A stretch of 64,000 nt of DNA from Butyricicoccus porcorum. GTDB taxonomy: Bacteria > Bacillota > Clostridia > Oscillospirales > Butyricicoccaceae. The translations under genes and the position numbers were made by a program. Of this stretch, positions 24,364 through 34,383 are shown one piece after another. Within the stretch, counting starts at the first letter, position 1; every line of letters starts with the position of its first letter. The notes under the pieces are model-generated. The model was given only the letters and a program-made list of their open reading frames with translations. It was not told the origin of the DNA and searched no databases. Location of the stretch: positions 381,134 to 445,133 of the forward strand of contig NZ_NHOC01000005.1 in NCBI RefSeq assembly GCF_002157465.1, read 5' to 3'.

Positions 24364-26593
24364 GGTCGAGATTGCCGATGCCGACACCTTCCGGCAGGCC
24401 GTCCGCTTCGACCATGTTTATGCTGCCTATCGTGATAACTATCGCAGCGTTGGTAATTTCATCAGCGCAAACGCCCTCCCGGTGGACTGTGACAACGACC
24501 ACTCGGATGACCCGGCAGACTGGATTACCCCGAAGGATGTGGCAGCGGCATTTCCGAATGTGGCCTTTGTGGTGCATTACAGCCGACACCATCTTCTGAT
24601 GAAGAGTTTCCGTTCGCCCCGGCCCCGTTTCCATGTGGTATTCGCTATTGAGCCGATGACCGATGCAAAGGCATACGCCGATGCCAAAACACAGGTACAG
24701 CAGTATTTCCCGTACTTCGATACCAATGCGCTGGATGCGGCCCGATTCTTCTTCGGTACGACCGAGCCTATCGTGGAGTTCCATGAGGGCAGCATCACCC
24801 TGACGCAGTTCCTTGCGGACTATGCAGCAGAGCAGCGTTTCGCCGCTGCCGATGCCGAGAGCGATACCATCCCGGAGGGCAGCAGAAACAGCACCATGTC
24901 CCATACCGCCGGATGCTTGCTCAAACGCTACGGCAACACAGAAGAAGCCTATACTCGGTATCTGGAACAGGCCGGGAAATGCAATCCGCCGCTGGAGGAT
25001 AGTGAACTGGATACCATCTGGCGCAGCGCCCTGACTTTTTTCAATAAGGTACAGAGCCAGCCGGGATATGTGCCTCCGGAGCAGTATGGGGCCAAAGCCG
25101 CAGCATTGAAGCCGGACGACTATTCCGATGTGGGGCAGGCCTCTGTTCTGGCAAGGGAGTACAGCGAGGAACTTCGCTATTCGCCCTCCACGGACTACAT
25201 TCGCTACAACGGTATCTGTTGGCAGGAATCCAAATCACGTGCGCAGGCCGCTGCACAGGAACTGACCGACCGCCAGCTTGCCGAAGCCCGAAAGCTGAAA
25301 AAGAGCACATGGGCCGCAATGGAGGCCAACGGCGCTGCCGGGATTCTGGCAGCGATGGGAGCCAAGAAAGCTGCCGACTGCCTGACCGATGAACAGGCTG
25401 CTGCCTATCAAGCCTATCAGGATGCCTGCGACTACTTCCGCTTTGTGGTCAATCGCCGCCTGTCCAAGAATATCGCATCCACTTTGAAGGAGGCCCGTCC
25501 GATGCTGGAAATCGACCGCTCCAAGCTGGATGCCGATGGGTTTCTGCTGAACACACCGGATTGCACCTACGACCTTCGCAAGGGACAGAACGGAAAGCAG
25601 GAGCATCGGGCCAGTGACTACATCACCAAAGTCACGACCGTTTCCCCAAGCGATAAGGGCATGGAGGAATGGCTGTCGGCGCTGGATACCATCTTCTGCG
25701 GTGATACCGAGCTGACGGAATATGTACAGCGAGTGGTCGGTCTTGCCGCAATCGGCAAGGTGTATGTGGAGGCACTCATCATCGCCCACGGCGAGGGCCG
25801 GAATGGTAAATCCACCTTCTGGAATGTCATCGCCCGTGTGCTTGGCAGCTACAGCGGCAATATCTCCGCTGATGCACTCACGGTCGGATGCCGCCGCAAT
25901 GTGAAGCCGGAACTGGCCGAGGCCCACGGGAAGCGTCTGCTGATTGCTGCTGAACTGGAGGAAGGTACTCGCCTGAACACCTCCATCATCAAGCAGCTTT
26001 GTAGCACCGATGAGATTGAGGCCGAGAAGAAGTACAAAGACCCGTTCCATTTCATCCCCAGCCACACGCTGGTGCTGTACACCAACCATCTCCCGAAGGT
26101 GGGAGCCAACGACCCCGGCACATGGCGCAGACTGCTGGTCATCCCGTTCAATGCACTCATTCAGGGCAAGGGTGACATCAAGAACTACGCCGACTGGCTG
26201 TATGAAAATTGCGGCGAGGCTATTCTCGCATGGGTCATCCACGGCGCACAGAAAATCATCGCAGAGGACTTCCATCCGGTGGAGCCGGACTGCGTAACAC
26301 AGGCCATCGCCAAATACCGTGAGGACAACGACTGGCTGGGCCACTTCATTGCCGAGCGATGCGATGTGGGCGATGAATACCGTGAGCGTTCCGGTGACCT
26401 GTATGCGGCCTATCGTGGGTATTGCTCCAATACCGGGGCCTTCACCCGCAGCACGGCAGATTTCTACTCGGCGCTGGAATTTGCCGGGTTCCGCAAGCAC
26501 AAGGAGCGCACTGGCAGCTATGTAGACGGTCTCAAGCTGAAGGATGAGGATTCCCTGTCCGTCAGCATGGACTTTCTCGGCATCAGTGCATGA
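24290..26593 (+). CDS. P4-type phage/plasmid primase-helicase
   Basis: 767 residues, the size of satellite and phage D5/P4-like replication proteins. The N-terminal third is a primase-like domain (ALPVDCDNDHSDDPADW with acidic residues; RSPRPRFHVVFAIEPM). A C-terminal superfamily 3 helicase has Walker A AHGEGRNGKST near residue 500, a D5-like Walker B region (KRLLIAAELEEG) and the sensor motif HTLVLYTNHLPKV. It should prime and unwind DNA at the origin of the excised element. It lies between the iteron-like repeats and a large palindrome, as expected for a replication module. Confidence 0.88.
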   Translation: MSTPTFTMFHADCVGNAVNCLYSHKVEIADADTFRQAVRFDHVYAAYRDNYRSVGNFISANALPVDCDNDHSDDPADWITPKDVAAAFPNVAFVVHYSRHHLLMKSFRSPRPRFHVVFAIEPMTDAKAYADAKTQVQQYFPYFDTNALDAARFFFGTTEPIVEFHEGSITLTQFLADYAAEQRFAAADAESDTIPEGSRNSTMSHTAGCLLKRYGNTEEAYTRYLEQAGKCNPPLEDSELDTIWRSALTFFNKVQSQPGYVPPEQYGAKAAALKPDDYSDVGQASVLAREYSEELRYSPSTDYIRYNGICWQESKSRAQAAAQELTDRQLAEARKLKKSTWAAMEANGAAGILAAMGAKKAADCLTDEQAAAYQAYQDACDYFRFVVNRRLSKNIASTLKEARPMLEIDRSKLDADGFLLNTPDCTYDLRKGQNGKQEHRASDYITKVTTVSPSDKGMEEWLSALDTIFCGDTELTEYVQRVVGLAAIGKVYVEALIIAHGEGRNGKSTFWNVIARVLGSYSGNISADALTVGCRRNVKPELAEAHGKRLLIAAELEEGTRLNTSIIKQLCSTDEIEAEKKYKDPFHFIPSHTLVLYTNHLPKVGANDPGTWRRLLVIPFNALIQGKGDIKNYADWLYENCGEAILAWVIHGAQKIIAEDFHPVEPDCVTQAIAKYREDNDWLGHFIAERCDVGDEYRERSGDLYAAYRGYCSNTGAFTRSTADFYSALEFAGFRKHKERTGSYVDGLKLKDEDSLSVSMDFLGISA

Positions 26594-26595
26594 GT

Positions 26596-26694
26596 GTGTG
26601 ACAGTCGTGATGGTCTCCTTATAAAACCTATTCTATGGCTATTTTGATTCCCCTCTATATAGGTTTTATGAAACGGCTGTCACGACCGTCACAC
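26596..26694. repeat. Symmetric two-step palindrome after the primase-helicase gene
   Basis: Outer arms: GTGTGACAGTCGTGA (26596..26610) and its near-perfect complement at 26680..26694 (14 of 15). Inner arms: ATAAAACCTAT (26621..26631) and its exact complement at 26659..26669. Both gaps between outer and inner arms are exactly 10 nt and the centre is 27 nt, so the whole 99 bp is symmetric. It begins 2 nt after the primase stop. Candidate replication origin or a large operator. Confidence 0.8.
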
Positions 26695-26742
26695 CTGATG
26701 ATAAATACGACTGCGGCCCACCCGCAGGGAAAGGAGAAAAGC

Positions 26743-27027
26743 ATGGAAAAGCCAAAGTACAGAATGGATCTGGATTTCCTGAAGCAGTTCGACCATTGCA
26801 CCAATCGCTACGAGCCGTTTGATGTAGTGGCCACCTCCAAGGGCAGACCCATGATTGTGATGTGTTCCAAGAAGCCCGACCCGGCTGCATGGTGCATTAT
26901 CGGCAATCTGTTCAGCGTCCATTTCCTGTCCTACCGTGACATGGAGAACTACATGGCCCAGCGTGGCATGGAGCCTTGGACAGAAGCCCATGAGCGCACC
27001 AGCGGCATTCACATGATGTACCTGTAA
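26743..27027 (+). CDS. Hypothetical element protein, 94 residues
   Basis: Starts MEKPKYRMDLDFLKQFDHCT with an AAAGGAG site 7 nt upstream. Soluble, with a central strand-rich part (MIVMCSKKPDPAAWCIIGNL) and a helix around YRDMENYMAQRGMEPW. Not recognised. It follows the palindrome and is followed after 30 nt by another small gene, so both probably belong to the primase transcript. Confidence 0.65.
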   Translation: MEKPKYRMDLDFLKQFDHCTNRYEPFDVVATSKGRPMIVMCSKKPDPAAWCIIGNLFSVHFLSYRDMENYMAQRGMEPWTEAHERTSGIHMMYL

Positions 27028-27057
27028 ACCAATTACCGATGTAAAGGAGCCATTTTT

Positions 27058-27258
27058 ATGGATAAGAAATTCTTTGAGCAGCATTTTCGCCTGCACAACA
27101 AACTGACCATCTACAGCAAGGACGGCATCAAGCTGACCATCACCAAGGAGCCGCACTACCATCTGGAAGGCGGTCACTCCAAGCTGGATTTGATGGATTT
27201 GGATGACCTGACCGAGTTCGCCAATATGATGGCACTGCGCACGACACCTGACTGTTAA
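27058..27258 (+). CDS. Hypothetical element protein, 66 residues
   Basis: Starts MDKKFFEQHFRLHNKLTIYS, SD AAAGGAG. Short soluble protein with an acidic C-terminal helix (LDLMDLDDLTEFANMM). No family recognised. It ends 155 bp before the capsid gene. Confidence 0.6.
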   Translation: MDKKFFEQHFRLHNKLTIYSKDGIKLTITKEPHYHLEGGHSKLDLMDLDDLTEFANMMALRTTPDC

Positions 27259-27413
27259 CAACGATAACCGTGCGGTGGGGCCTCTGACCCGTAGGGGCGG
27301 TCAAAATCTCTGTAAGCTATGCGCCAAGGAACGGGCGTGGGGCCTCACGCACAAAGTCGCAAATTCAAACGGGGTATATAGCCCTAAATCTCAAATTATG
27401 GAGGATTTTTATT
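27259..27413 (+). other. GC-rich leader before the capsid gene, possible packaging-site remnant
   Basis: 155 bp containing several G-runs (GGTGGGGCCTC, GTAGGGGCGG), a short CGTG/CACG hairpin, then GTCGCAAATTCAAACGGGG and the SD site GGAGG of the capsid gene. The layout recalls the region before the packaging genes in Firmicute siphophages, where cos sites lie; this is a resemblance from memory only. Confidence 0.3.
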
Positions 27414-28346
27414 ATGAGTAAGTACGAAAAACTGATTACGGCCCGTGAGCCGGAGTATGACAAGAGCTTCTGGAACTACGCTCGTGGCAATGTGAAGGAG
27501 GCAGAGCATCTGGAGGGCGGCAGAAACTTCGCCGGGGCCTTTGAACTGCCCACCTTCCACGCCAACCAGTGTGCCGAGGCCATCAAGGAGCTGAGCCTGT
27601 TCCGCAAAATTGCAAGCTGCGCCTACGCCGCTGGCTCCGAGAACTGGATTGCTGTCAAGGATTCCGAGGAATTCGCTGTGTGGGTACCCGAAGGCGGCGA
27701 TATTCCCGTCTATGATGGGATGTACGATTTCACCAGCCTGAAAATGGACTATAACAAGCTGGTGGCGCTGGTGAAGCTGGATGTGAACCTCGTCCATGAT
27801 GTGACCTTCAATCTCCAGAAGCACCTGACCATCCGTCTGGCCCGTAACCTCGCCAAGGGTGAGGATAAGGGCTTCATCAACGGTACGGGCGTGGATATGC
27901 CTGTCGGTATCCTCTGTAACAACGGCGGCGCTGATGTTGGTATCACTACGGAGGCCCTGACCTACGATGATGTCATCGGTCTGTATTTCTCCCTCAAGCC
28001 GGAATACCGTGAAAACGGTGTGTGGCTGATGAACGACAAGACCGCTCTGGCCCTCCGCACCATGAAGGACAAGGATGGCAACTACCTGTGGAATCAGGCC
28101 AATGACACCATTCTCGGCAAGAAAGTGTATATCTCCAATGAGATGCCCGACATAGCCGCTGGCAAGAAGCCTATCGCATTTGGCGCATTTTCTTTCTATT
28201 CCATCGTGGACAGAGCGCCTATCAGCGTGTCTGTGCTGACGGAGGCATTTTCTGCTACGGAACAGGTCGGCTATCTGGGCCACGAATATCTGGATGCCAA
28301 GCTGCTCCGCACCGAGGCCATCAAGGTCATTCAGGTGACCGAGTAA
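27414..28346 (+). CDS. HK97-family major capsid protein without scaffold domain
   Basis: 310 residues. It starts directly with MSKYEKLITAREPEYDKSFW, which aligns with the mature N-arm of HK97-type capsid proteins. The usual 100-residue N-terminal delta (scaffold) domain, normally removed by a protease, is missing. P-domain and A-domain-like segments are FRKIASCAYAAGSENWIAV, KLVALVKLDVNLVHD and FINGTGVDMPVGIL. The C-terminal part (IAFGAFSFYSIVDRAPISV) is also typical. SD GGAGG is 9 nt upstream. No portal, protease, terminase or connector gene is nearby. It might form capsids alone, parasitise a helper phage's assembly, or build an encapsulin-like shell. Confidence 0.85.
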   Translation: MSKYEKLITAREPEYDKSFWNYARGNVKEAEHLEGGRNFAGAFELPTFHANQCAEAIKELSLFRKIASCAYAAGSENWIAVKDSEEFAVWVPEGGDIPVYDGMYDFTSLKMDYNKLVALVKLDVNLVHDVTFNLQKHLTIRLARNLAKGEDKGFINGTGVDMPVGILCNNGGADVGITTEALTYDDVIGLYFSLKPEYRENGVWLMNDKTALALRTMKDKDGNYLWNQANDTILGKKVYISNEMPDIAAGKKPIAFGAFSFYSIVDRAPISVSVLTEAFSATEQVGYLGHEYLDAKLLRTEAIKVIQVTE

Positions 28347-28353
28347 TCACACC

Positions 28354-28396
28354 GGACAAGCCTGCGGTGGTGTGATGCTGCCGCAGGCTGCTGTCC
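28354..28396 (+). terminator. Strong hairpin after the capsid gene
   Basis: AGCCTGCGG (28359..28367) pairs with 28381..28389, and outer GGACA/TGTCC (28354..28358, 28392..28396) continue the stem. There is no T-run, so termination would be weak; it may stabilise the 3' end of the capsid mRNA or attenuate transcription into tnpW and the integrase gene. Confidence 0.5.
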
Positions 28397-28418
28397 TGCC
28401 GATAGAGAGGTGGACACC

Positions 28419-28619
28419 ATGCAAACAGAATCCAAGACCCGTATCACCGAAAAATCTATCGGTGGGACGGTGTATGTTGTGGAGTCGCTGCAATCGCCGG
28501 ATGCCAAGGAGACCGCCTACGCCAAGGTGAAACGGCTCATTCTGAGCAATTCCAGCGACCCGAAAAAGTTATCAGAAATGACACAATTACATTGCGAAAT
28601 ACACTCGACTTGTGCCTGA
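28419..28619 (+). CDS. tnpW: TnpW-family small transposon protein
   Basis: 66 residues: MQTESKTRITEKSIGGTVYV followed by VESLQSPDAKETAYAKVKRL, the family core. TnpW proteins occur just upstream of TnpX-type large serine recombinases in Tn4451/Tn5397-like elements; their function is unknown. Start at 28419 with GAGAGGTGG upstream. The last residues after LILSN (SSDPKKLSEMTQLHC...) extend beyond most relatives I recall. Confidence 0.72.
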   Translation: MQTESKTRITEKSIGGTVYVVESLQSPDAKETAYAKVKRLILSNSSDPKKLSEMTQLHCEIHSTCA

Positions 28620-28630
28620 GAGTACGGTAA

Positions 28631-30334
<1,704 letters not shown>

Positions 30335-30344
30335 CATGAAAAAA

Positions 30345-30380
30345 CGGCATAGCCGCATTTCACGACTATGCCGATATTTT
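30345..30380. terminator. Terminator after the integrase gene
   Basis: CGGCATAG (30345..30352) pairs with CTATGCCG (30366..30373), followed by ATATTTT on the plus strand and preceded by AAAAAA, so it could work in both directions. Confidence 0.75.
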
Positions 30381-30392
30381 CAGGGATTGTGC

Positions 30393-30423
30393 ATCCCTTA
30401 GACGCACCCGCTTTGGAGAGAGG
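30393..30423. mobile_element. attR: right end of the mobile element
   Basis: Element side ATCCCTTAGACGCACCC (30393..30409), inverted relative to the left end. Core TTTG is at 30412..30415. The chromosomal half TGGAGAGAGG (30414..30423) complements the left flank CCTCCCTCCA in 9 of 10 positions. Confidence 0.75.
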
Positions 30424-30455
30424 TAGATTTTTCTCCGGCAGCGCAGGACTGCCGG

Positions 30456-30484
30456 TTGAGCTGTTCCGCATTTCGTGCTACAAT
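30456..30484 (+). promoter_or_regulatory. Predicted promoter of the HAD phosphatase gene
   Basis: TTGAGC (30456..30461), 17-nt spacer, TACAAT (30479..30484), 63 nt before the ATG at 30548. Confidence 0.6.
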
Positions 30485-30547
30485 GGGGCTGTCATTGCAA
30501 TCATATGCTGTGTTTTATAACAAAATCAGCCCGGAAAGGACGTTTTT

Positions 30548-31354
30548 ATGTTAGATATCGATGTAATTGTTTCTGATTTTGACGGCACGCTGCTGGATGA
30601 CCGCAAGCGCCTGCCGGAGCAGTTCCCCGCTCTGCTGGATGAACTGGACCGGCGCGGCATCCGGTTTGTCGCCGCCAGTGGACGGCAGTATTACAACATC
30701 CGCGAACAGCTGCCGGACGGCATGGCCGACCGCGTGGATTATATTGCGGAAAATGGTGCGCTGACCGTGCGCAACGGTGAACTCTTCTCGGTAGATGAAC
30801 TCTCTCCGGAGGATGTGCGCGCTGTTGTCGAGGTCACGCGCCGCACGCCCGGCTGCTATCCCATTCTGTGCGGCGCGCAGTGTGCCTATCTCGAAGATAT
30901 GGTCGATGCACTCCGTGTGCACAGCACCATGTACTATGCGCGGCTGGAGCGTGTGGACGATGTGCTGACCTGTCTGGAACGCGACCGCATCTGTAAAATC
31001 GCCGTGTTCCACGACCACGATGCGGAGCATGTATCCTATCCTGCATTGCTCCCGTTTGCCGATCACATGCAGGTCGCACTGTCGGGCGACTGCTGGGTGG
31101 ATATCATGAATGCATCGGTCAACAAGGGCGCTGCGCTTCGCACTATGCTGGAACAGATGCATCTCTCTGCTGCGCGCTGCATGGCATTCGGCGATTATCT
31201 CAACGACATCGAGCTGTTGCAGGCCGCCGGACATCCCTATGCCATGGAAAATTCCCATCCCCAGCTGCGTGCGCTGTTCCCCCACACAGGCGGGCACAAC
31301 AACGACGCTGGCGTTGTGCGCACCATCTGCCGCGAACTGGATATTGCGCTATGA
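30548..31354 (+). CDS. Cof-type HAD-superfamily hydrolase
   Basis: 268-residue HAD phosphatase of the Cof/YbiV subgroup (type IIB cap). Motif I is VSDFDGTLLDD with the nucleophile Asp10 and acid/base Asp12, and motif II is FVAASGRQYYNI. The conserved Lys is in VNKGAALRTML and motif IV in MAFGDYLNDIELLQAAG. Members dephosphorylate sugar phosphates or similar metabolites in the cytoplasm; the substrate is not predictable. AAAGGA precedes the ATG. First chromosomal gene after the mobile element. Confidence 0.88.
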   Translation: MLDIDVIVSDFDGTLLDDRKRLPEQFPALLDELDRRGIRFVAASGRQYYNIREQLPDGMADRVDYIAENGALTVRNGELFSVDELSPEDVRAVVEVTRRTPGCYPILCGAQCAYLEDMVDALRVHSTMYYARLERVDDVLTCLERDRICKIAVFHDHDAEHVSYPALLPFADHMQVALSGDCWVDIMNASVNKGAALRTMLEQMHLSAARCMAFGDYLNDIELLQAAGHPYAMENSHPQLRALFPHTGGHNNDAGVVRTICRELDIAL

Positions 31355-31521
31355 CTATTCGGGCGTATCTGAAAAGTCGAAAATTTTGACTATTTCTACA
31401 AATACGAGACCGCTTCTTCGTGAAAAACACTTGAAATCCGAACGGATTCCAGCGTGCTTTTGCTTTGAACCAGTCTCGCCTTTGCGAAACATTCGTTATT
31501 TTCTTGGTTTTTCGATAGCGC

Positions 31522-32577
31522 CTAGTCGATATCGGAAATTTCGGTACCGGTATAATAGTGCAGCAGGATCTCCTCATAGCTCTTCCCATCCTCCGCCATG
31601 CGTTTGGCGCCGTACTGGCTCATGCCGACGCCGTGCCCATAGCCCTCGGTGTGAAACGTAATGGAGGTATCTGTTGTACTGATGGTGAAATGAGTGGAGT
31701 TCAGTTCAAACAATTCGCGCACTTCTGTGCCCTTGAGCGCTTTTCCACCGATTTTGCACGACGTCACGCCGCCTGCTTCAGATGACTGAATTTCGGTAAA
31801 CCAGGTCTTGGGCAGTCCGGTCAGGTTGATATCCGGATATTTGCCCAGCATAATCTGGCGGAATTCCTCTGCGCCCAGCGTCACAGAGGCATCATATTTC
31901 GGACAGGCATCGTCACCGGTGCTTTCCACGCTGGACAGATAGGGGATGTCCGAGCCCCACACACTGACCGCCGCTTCGGTGTGTTCTGCGGATGCCGCAT
32001 GAAAGACGGCGGCAATGGCCTTGCCGTCATACGTCACAATCTTTCCGGCAGTATCTTCGGCGGCTTTTCGGACTTTTTCACTCCATTCCTCCGCATTTTT
32101 ACCCCAGAGCGCCTCTGCACCGCTGTCCAGATCGACAAAGGCGGCACAGTGGGTATAATCATCGCACACGACGGCATCCGGATGGGTGTCATCTGTCCCG
32201 AGGGACTGTTTGTACACAGCATACGTACGGGCTGCCACCGCCTGCGCCCGGAGCGCTTCCTCAGGGAATGACGCGGGCATTTCTGCCGCCACGGCACCCG
32301 CTACATAGTCCTCCAGCTCCATTTCACGCACCGTTCCGCCAACCGATACGGTCAGCATCGTGCTCTGTGCCGATTTTTCCCCTCCGGAAGACTCTTCCTG
32401 CGCGGTATTTTCTGCATTTTGACCATCCGAAGCCTGCGGTTCCTGTGTAATTTCTACATTTTTAACGGTATGAATGGTTTCTTCGGCAGCCTGATTATTT
32501 TGGTAAAATTGAAACCCGAGAGGGGCGACATACACCAGAAATATGATAAGAATACCCAATAAAAAGAAGCGTTTCAC
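31522..32577 (-). CDS. spoIID: Stage II sporulation protein D (SpoIID)
   Basis: 351 residues. An N-terminal membrane anchor (FFLLGILIIFLVYVAPLGF) is followed by a Ser/Glu-rich linker and the SpoIID domain. Diagnostic parts are LEDYVAGAVAAEMPASFPEE, ALRAQAVAARTYAVYKQ, VFHAASAEHTEAAVSVWG and the C-terminal TEGYGHGVGMSQYGAKRMAE. SpoIID is a lytic transglycosylase acting with SpoIIP and SpoIIM on septal peptidoglycan during engulfment. Spaced from and divergent to citrate synthase; no spoIIIAA-like neighbours. It supports a spore-forming host. Confidence 0.92.
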   Translation of the reverse strand: MKRFFLLGILIIFLVYVAPLGFQFYQNNQAAEETIHTVKNVEITQEPQASDGQNAENTAQEESSGGEKSAQSTMLTVSVGGTVREMELEDYVAGAVAAEMPASFPEEALRAQAVAARTYAVYKQSLGTDDTHPDAVVCDDYTHCAAFVDLDSGAEALWGKNAEEWSEKVRKAAEDTAGKIVTYDGKAIAAVFHAASAEHTEAAVSVWGSDIPYLSSVESTGDDACPKYDASVTLGAEEFRQIMLGKYPDINLTGLPKTWFTEIQSSEAGGVTSCKIGGKALKGTEVRELFELNSTHFTISTTDTSITFHTEGYGHGVGMSQYGAKRMAEDGKSYEEILLHYYTGTEISDID

Positions 32578-32612
32578 GATTTATCTCCTTCCTGTCCGCC
32601 AAAGGACTATAT

Positions 32613-32641
32613 TTGACATATTTGCAGGATTGATGTAATAT
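32613..32641 (+). promoter_or_regulatory. Predicted promoter of citrate synthase
   Basis: Perfect TTGACA (32613..32618), 17-nt spacer, TAATAT (32636..32641). It gives an 85-nt leader before the ATG at 32733. Confidence 0.7.
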
Positions 32642-32732
32642 ATAATTCATATAAAAAACTCCCCCTCCGCCTTTGTACAGGATCATCCCTGCTTGTGCAA
32701 CAGCGGATGCCCGAACAATGAGGTGATCCCTA

Positions 32733-34097
32733 ATGGTTGACATGATGAAAAATATGGATTCTCAGGTCATAGACAGTCTATGCGGCGAATTTCAGGATAA
32801 TAACCTGATCCAGCCCAAGATGTTCAGCAAGTACGGCGTCAAGCGCGGCCTGCGCAATGCAGACGGCACAGGCGTACTCGCCGGTATTACCTGTGTTTCC
32901 AATGTACATGGTTATATGGTAAACGAGGGCGAAGTAGAACCGATTGAAGGCCGCCTGACCTATCGCGGACATAATCTGTATGACCTGCTTGACGGCTTTG
33001 ATTCCGAGGATCGCTTTGGCTTTGCTGAGACTTCGTATCTGCTGCTCTCCGGCAGCCTGCCGAATCAGGAGGAGCTGGATGCGTTTACCGACCTGCTGGC
33101 AGATGCCTGTGCCCTGCCGGACGGCTTTACTGAGGACGTCATCATGCGTGCCCCGAGCCGCGATATTATGAATAAACTGGCCGTTTCCACTCTGGCACTG
33201 TATTCGTATGATCCCAATCCGGACGACACCAGCCTGGAGAACATTGTGCGGCAGTCGGTCAATCTGATTGCAAAGTTCCCCGTTATTATTTCACATGCCT
33301 ATCAGGCCAAGCGGCGCTATTTTGACAATGCGTCAATGTTCCTGCACATGCCGGATCGCAATTACACCACGGCGGAAAATATCCTGAGTCTGATCCGCCC
33401 GGACGGCATGTTTACCCGTGAGGAAGCCATGCTGCTCGACCGCTGTCTGATTATCCATGCAGAGCACGGCGGCGGCAACAACTCCGCGTTTACAACCCGT
33501 GTTGTCTCTTCCTCTGCAACGGATACCTATTCTGCCATCGCCGCTGCCATCGGCTCACTCAAGGGCCCGCGTCACGGCGGCGCAAACCTGCGCGTCTGCA
33601 AGCAGTTCGATGAGATGAAGGAGAATATCTCCAACTGGGAGGACGAAGACGAGGTTCTGGATTATCTGTGCAAAATTCTGCGCAAGGAAGCCGGTGACGG
33701 CTCCGGCCTGATTTATGGTATGGGTCATGCGGTTTACACGCTGTCCGACCCGCGTGCCGTTGCACTGAAGAATACGGCTCGTCCGCTCGCCGCACAGAAG
33801 GGCTTCGAGCGTGAGTTCAATCTGATTGAGCTGACCGAGCGCCTTGCACCGGAAGCATTTTACCGTGTCCGCGGTGAGCACAAGATTATGTGTGCCAACG
33901 TCGATATGTATTCCGGTCTGGTTTACCAGATGCTCGGTATTCCGTCTGAGATGTTTACCCCGCTGTTCGCCACCGCCCGCATTGTCGGCTGGCTGGCACA
34001 TCGCATCGAGGAAACCGTCACCGGCGGCAAGATCATCCGCCCGGCTTACAAGCCGATCATCTCCCGCGCCAAGTACACCTCGATTTCTGACCGCTGA
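32733..34097 (+). CDS. gltA: Citrate synthase
   Basis: 454 residues, the longer citrate synthase type common in anaerobic Firmicutes. Active-site His regions are IHAEHGGGNNSAFTTRVVSS and KGPRHGGANLRVC; GMGHAVYTLSDPRAV and the C-terminal Arg region follow. It condenses oxaloacetate and acetyl-CoA to citrate, probably for glutamate synthesis; no aconitase or isocitrate dehydrogenase is adjacent. Start ATG 32733 with GAGGTGAT upstream. Methylcitrate synthase activity cannot be excluded. A member of the dispersed hairpin repeat family directly follows its stop. Confidence 0.92.
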   Translation: MVDMMKNMDSQVIDSLCGEFQDNNLIQPKMFSKYGVKRGLRNADGTGVLAGITCVSNVHGYMVNEGEVEPIEGRLTYRGHNLYDLLDGFDSEDRFGFAETSYLLLSGSLPNQEELDAFTDLLADACALPDGFTEDVIMRAPSRDIMNKLAVSTLALYSYDPNPDDTSLENIVRQSVNLIAKFPVIISHAYQAKRRYFDNASMFLHMPDRNYTTAENILSLIRPDGMFTREEAMLLDRCLIIHAEHGGGNNSAFTTRVVSSSATDTYSAIAAAIGSLKGPRHGGANLRVCKQFDEMKENISNWEDEDEVLDYLCKILRKEAGDGSGLIYGMGHAVYTLSDPRAVALKNTARPLAAQKGFEREFNLIELTERLAPEAFYRVRGEHKIMCANVDMYSGLVYQMLGIPSEMFTPLFATARIVGWLAHRIEETVTGGKIIRPAYKPIISRAKYTSISDR

Positions 34098-34098
34098 C

Positions 34099-34233
34099 CC
34101 TACTTTTCTTTTTTGGGACCTACTTTTCTTTTTTGGGAAAAGAAAAGTAGGCAAAAGAAAACCCAGTGTTGCGCTCCCGCGCACCGCAGACATGCCGGAC
34201 GGAAAGTCCGTCAGTCTGCCCCAACGGTCGTTT
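34099..34233 (+). repeat. Dispersed hairpin repeat, copy R1
   Basis: Begins 2 nt after the citrate synthase stop. A 20-bp unit CCTACTTTTCTTTTTTGGGA occurs twice in tandem (34099, 34119). The second copy forms a stem with AAAAGAAAAGTAGG. Then come GGCAAAAGAAAA, GCGCTCCCGCGC and a second hairpin (CCGGACGGAAAGTCCG). Same architecture as R2-R5. Confidence 0.75.
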
Positions 34234-34250
34234 CATTGAGGATACTGCAA

Positions 34251-34283
34251 ACCCGCCGGACAAACGCGTCCGGCGGGTTTTTG
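34251..34283 (+). terminator. Strong intrinsic terminator
   Basis: ACCCGCCGGAC (34251..34261) with complement 34268..34278, 6-nt loop, then TTTTT. Ends the citrate synthase transcript downstream of repeat R1. Confidence 0.9.
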
Positions 34284-34309
34284 TATGCGTTCGGCTGGGC
34301 GCGCTCTTC

Positions 34310-34338
34310 TTGACAGCCAATGCTTTTTCTGGTATGTT
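34310..34338 (+). promoter_or_regulatory. Predicted promoter of the SLH-protein gene
   Basis: Perfect TTGACA (34310..34315), 17-nt spacer, TATGTT (34333..34338); a TATAAT also lies at 34341..34346. Confidence 0.6.
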
Positions 34339-34383
34339 ACTATAATACAGAACTTATTCGAGTAAAAAAGAAAGGAAATTGCT

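Noticed and set aside
30393-30423. GA dinucleotide as crossover core, as in Tn4451-type elements
   Set aside because: GA precedes the left inverted arm, but the right arm is followed by GC; TTTG is the sequence common to both junctions at the centre of both palindromes.
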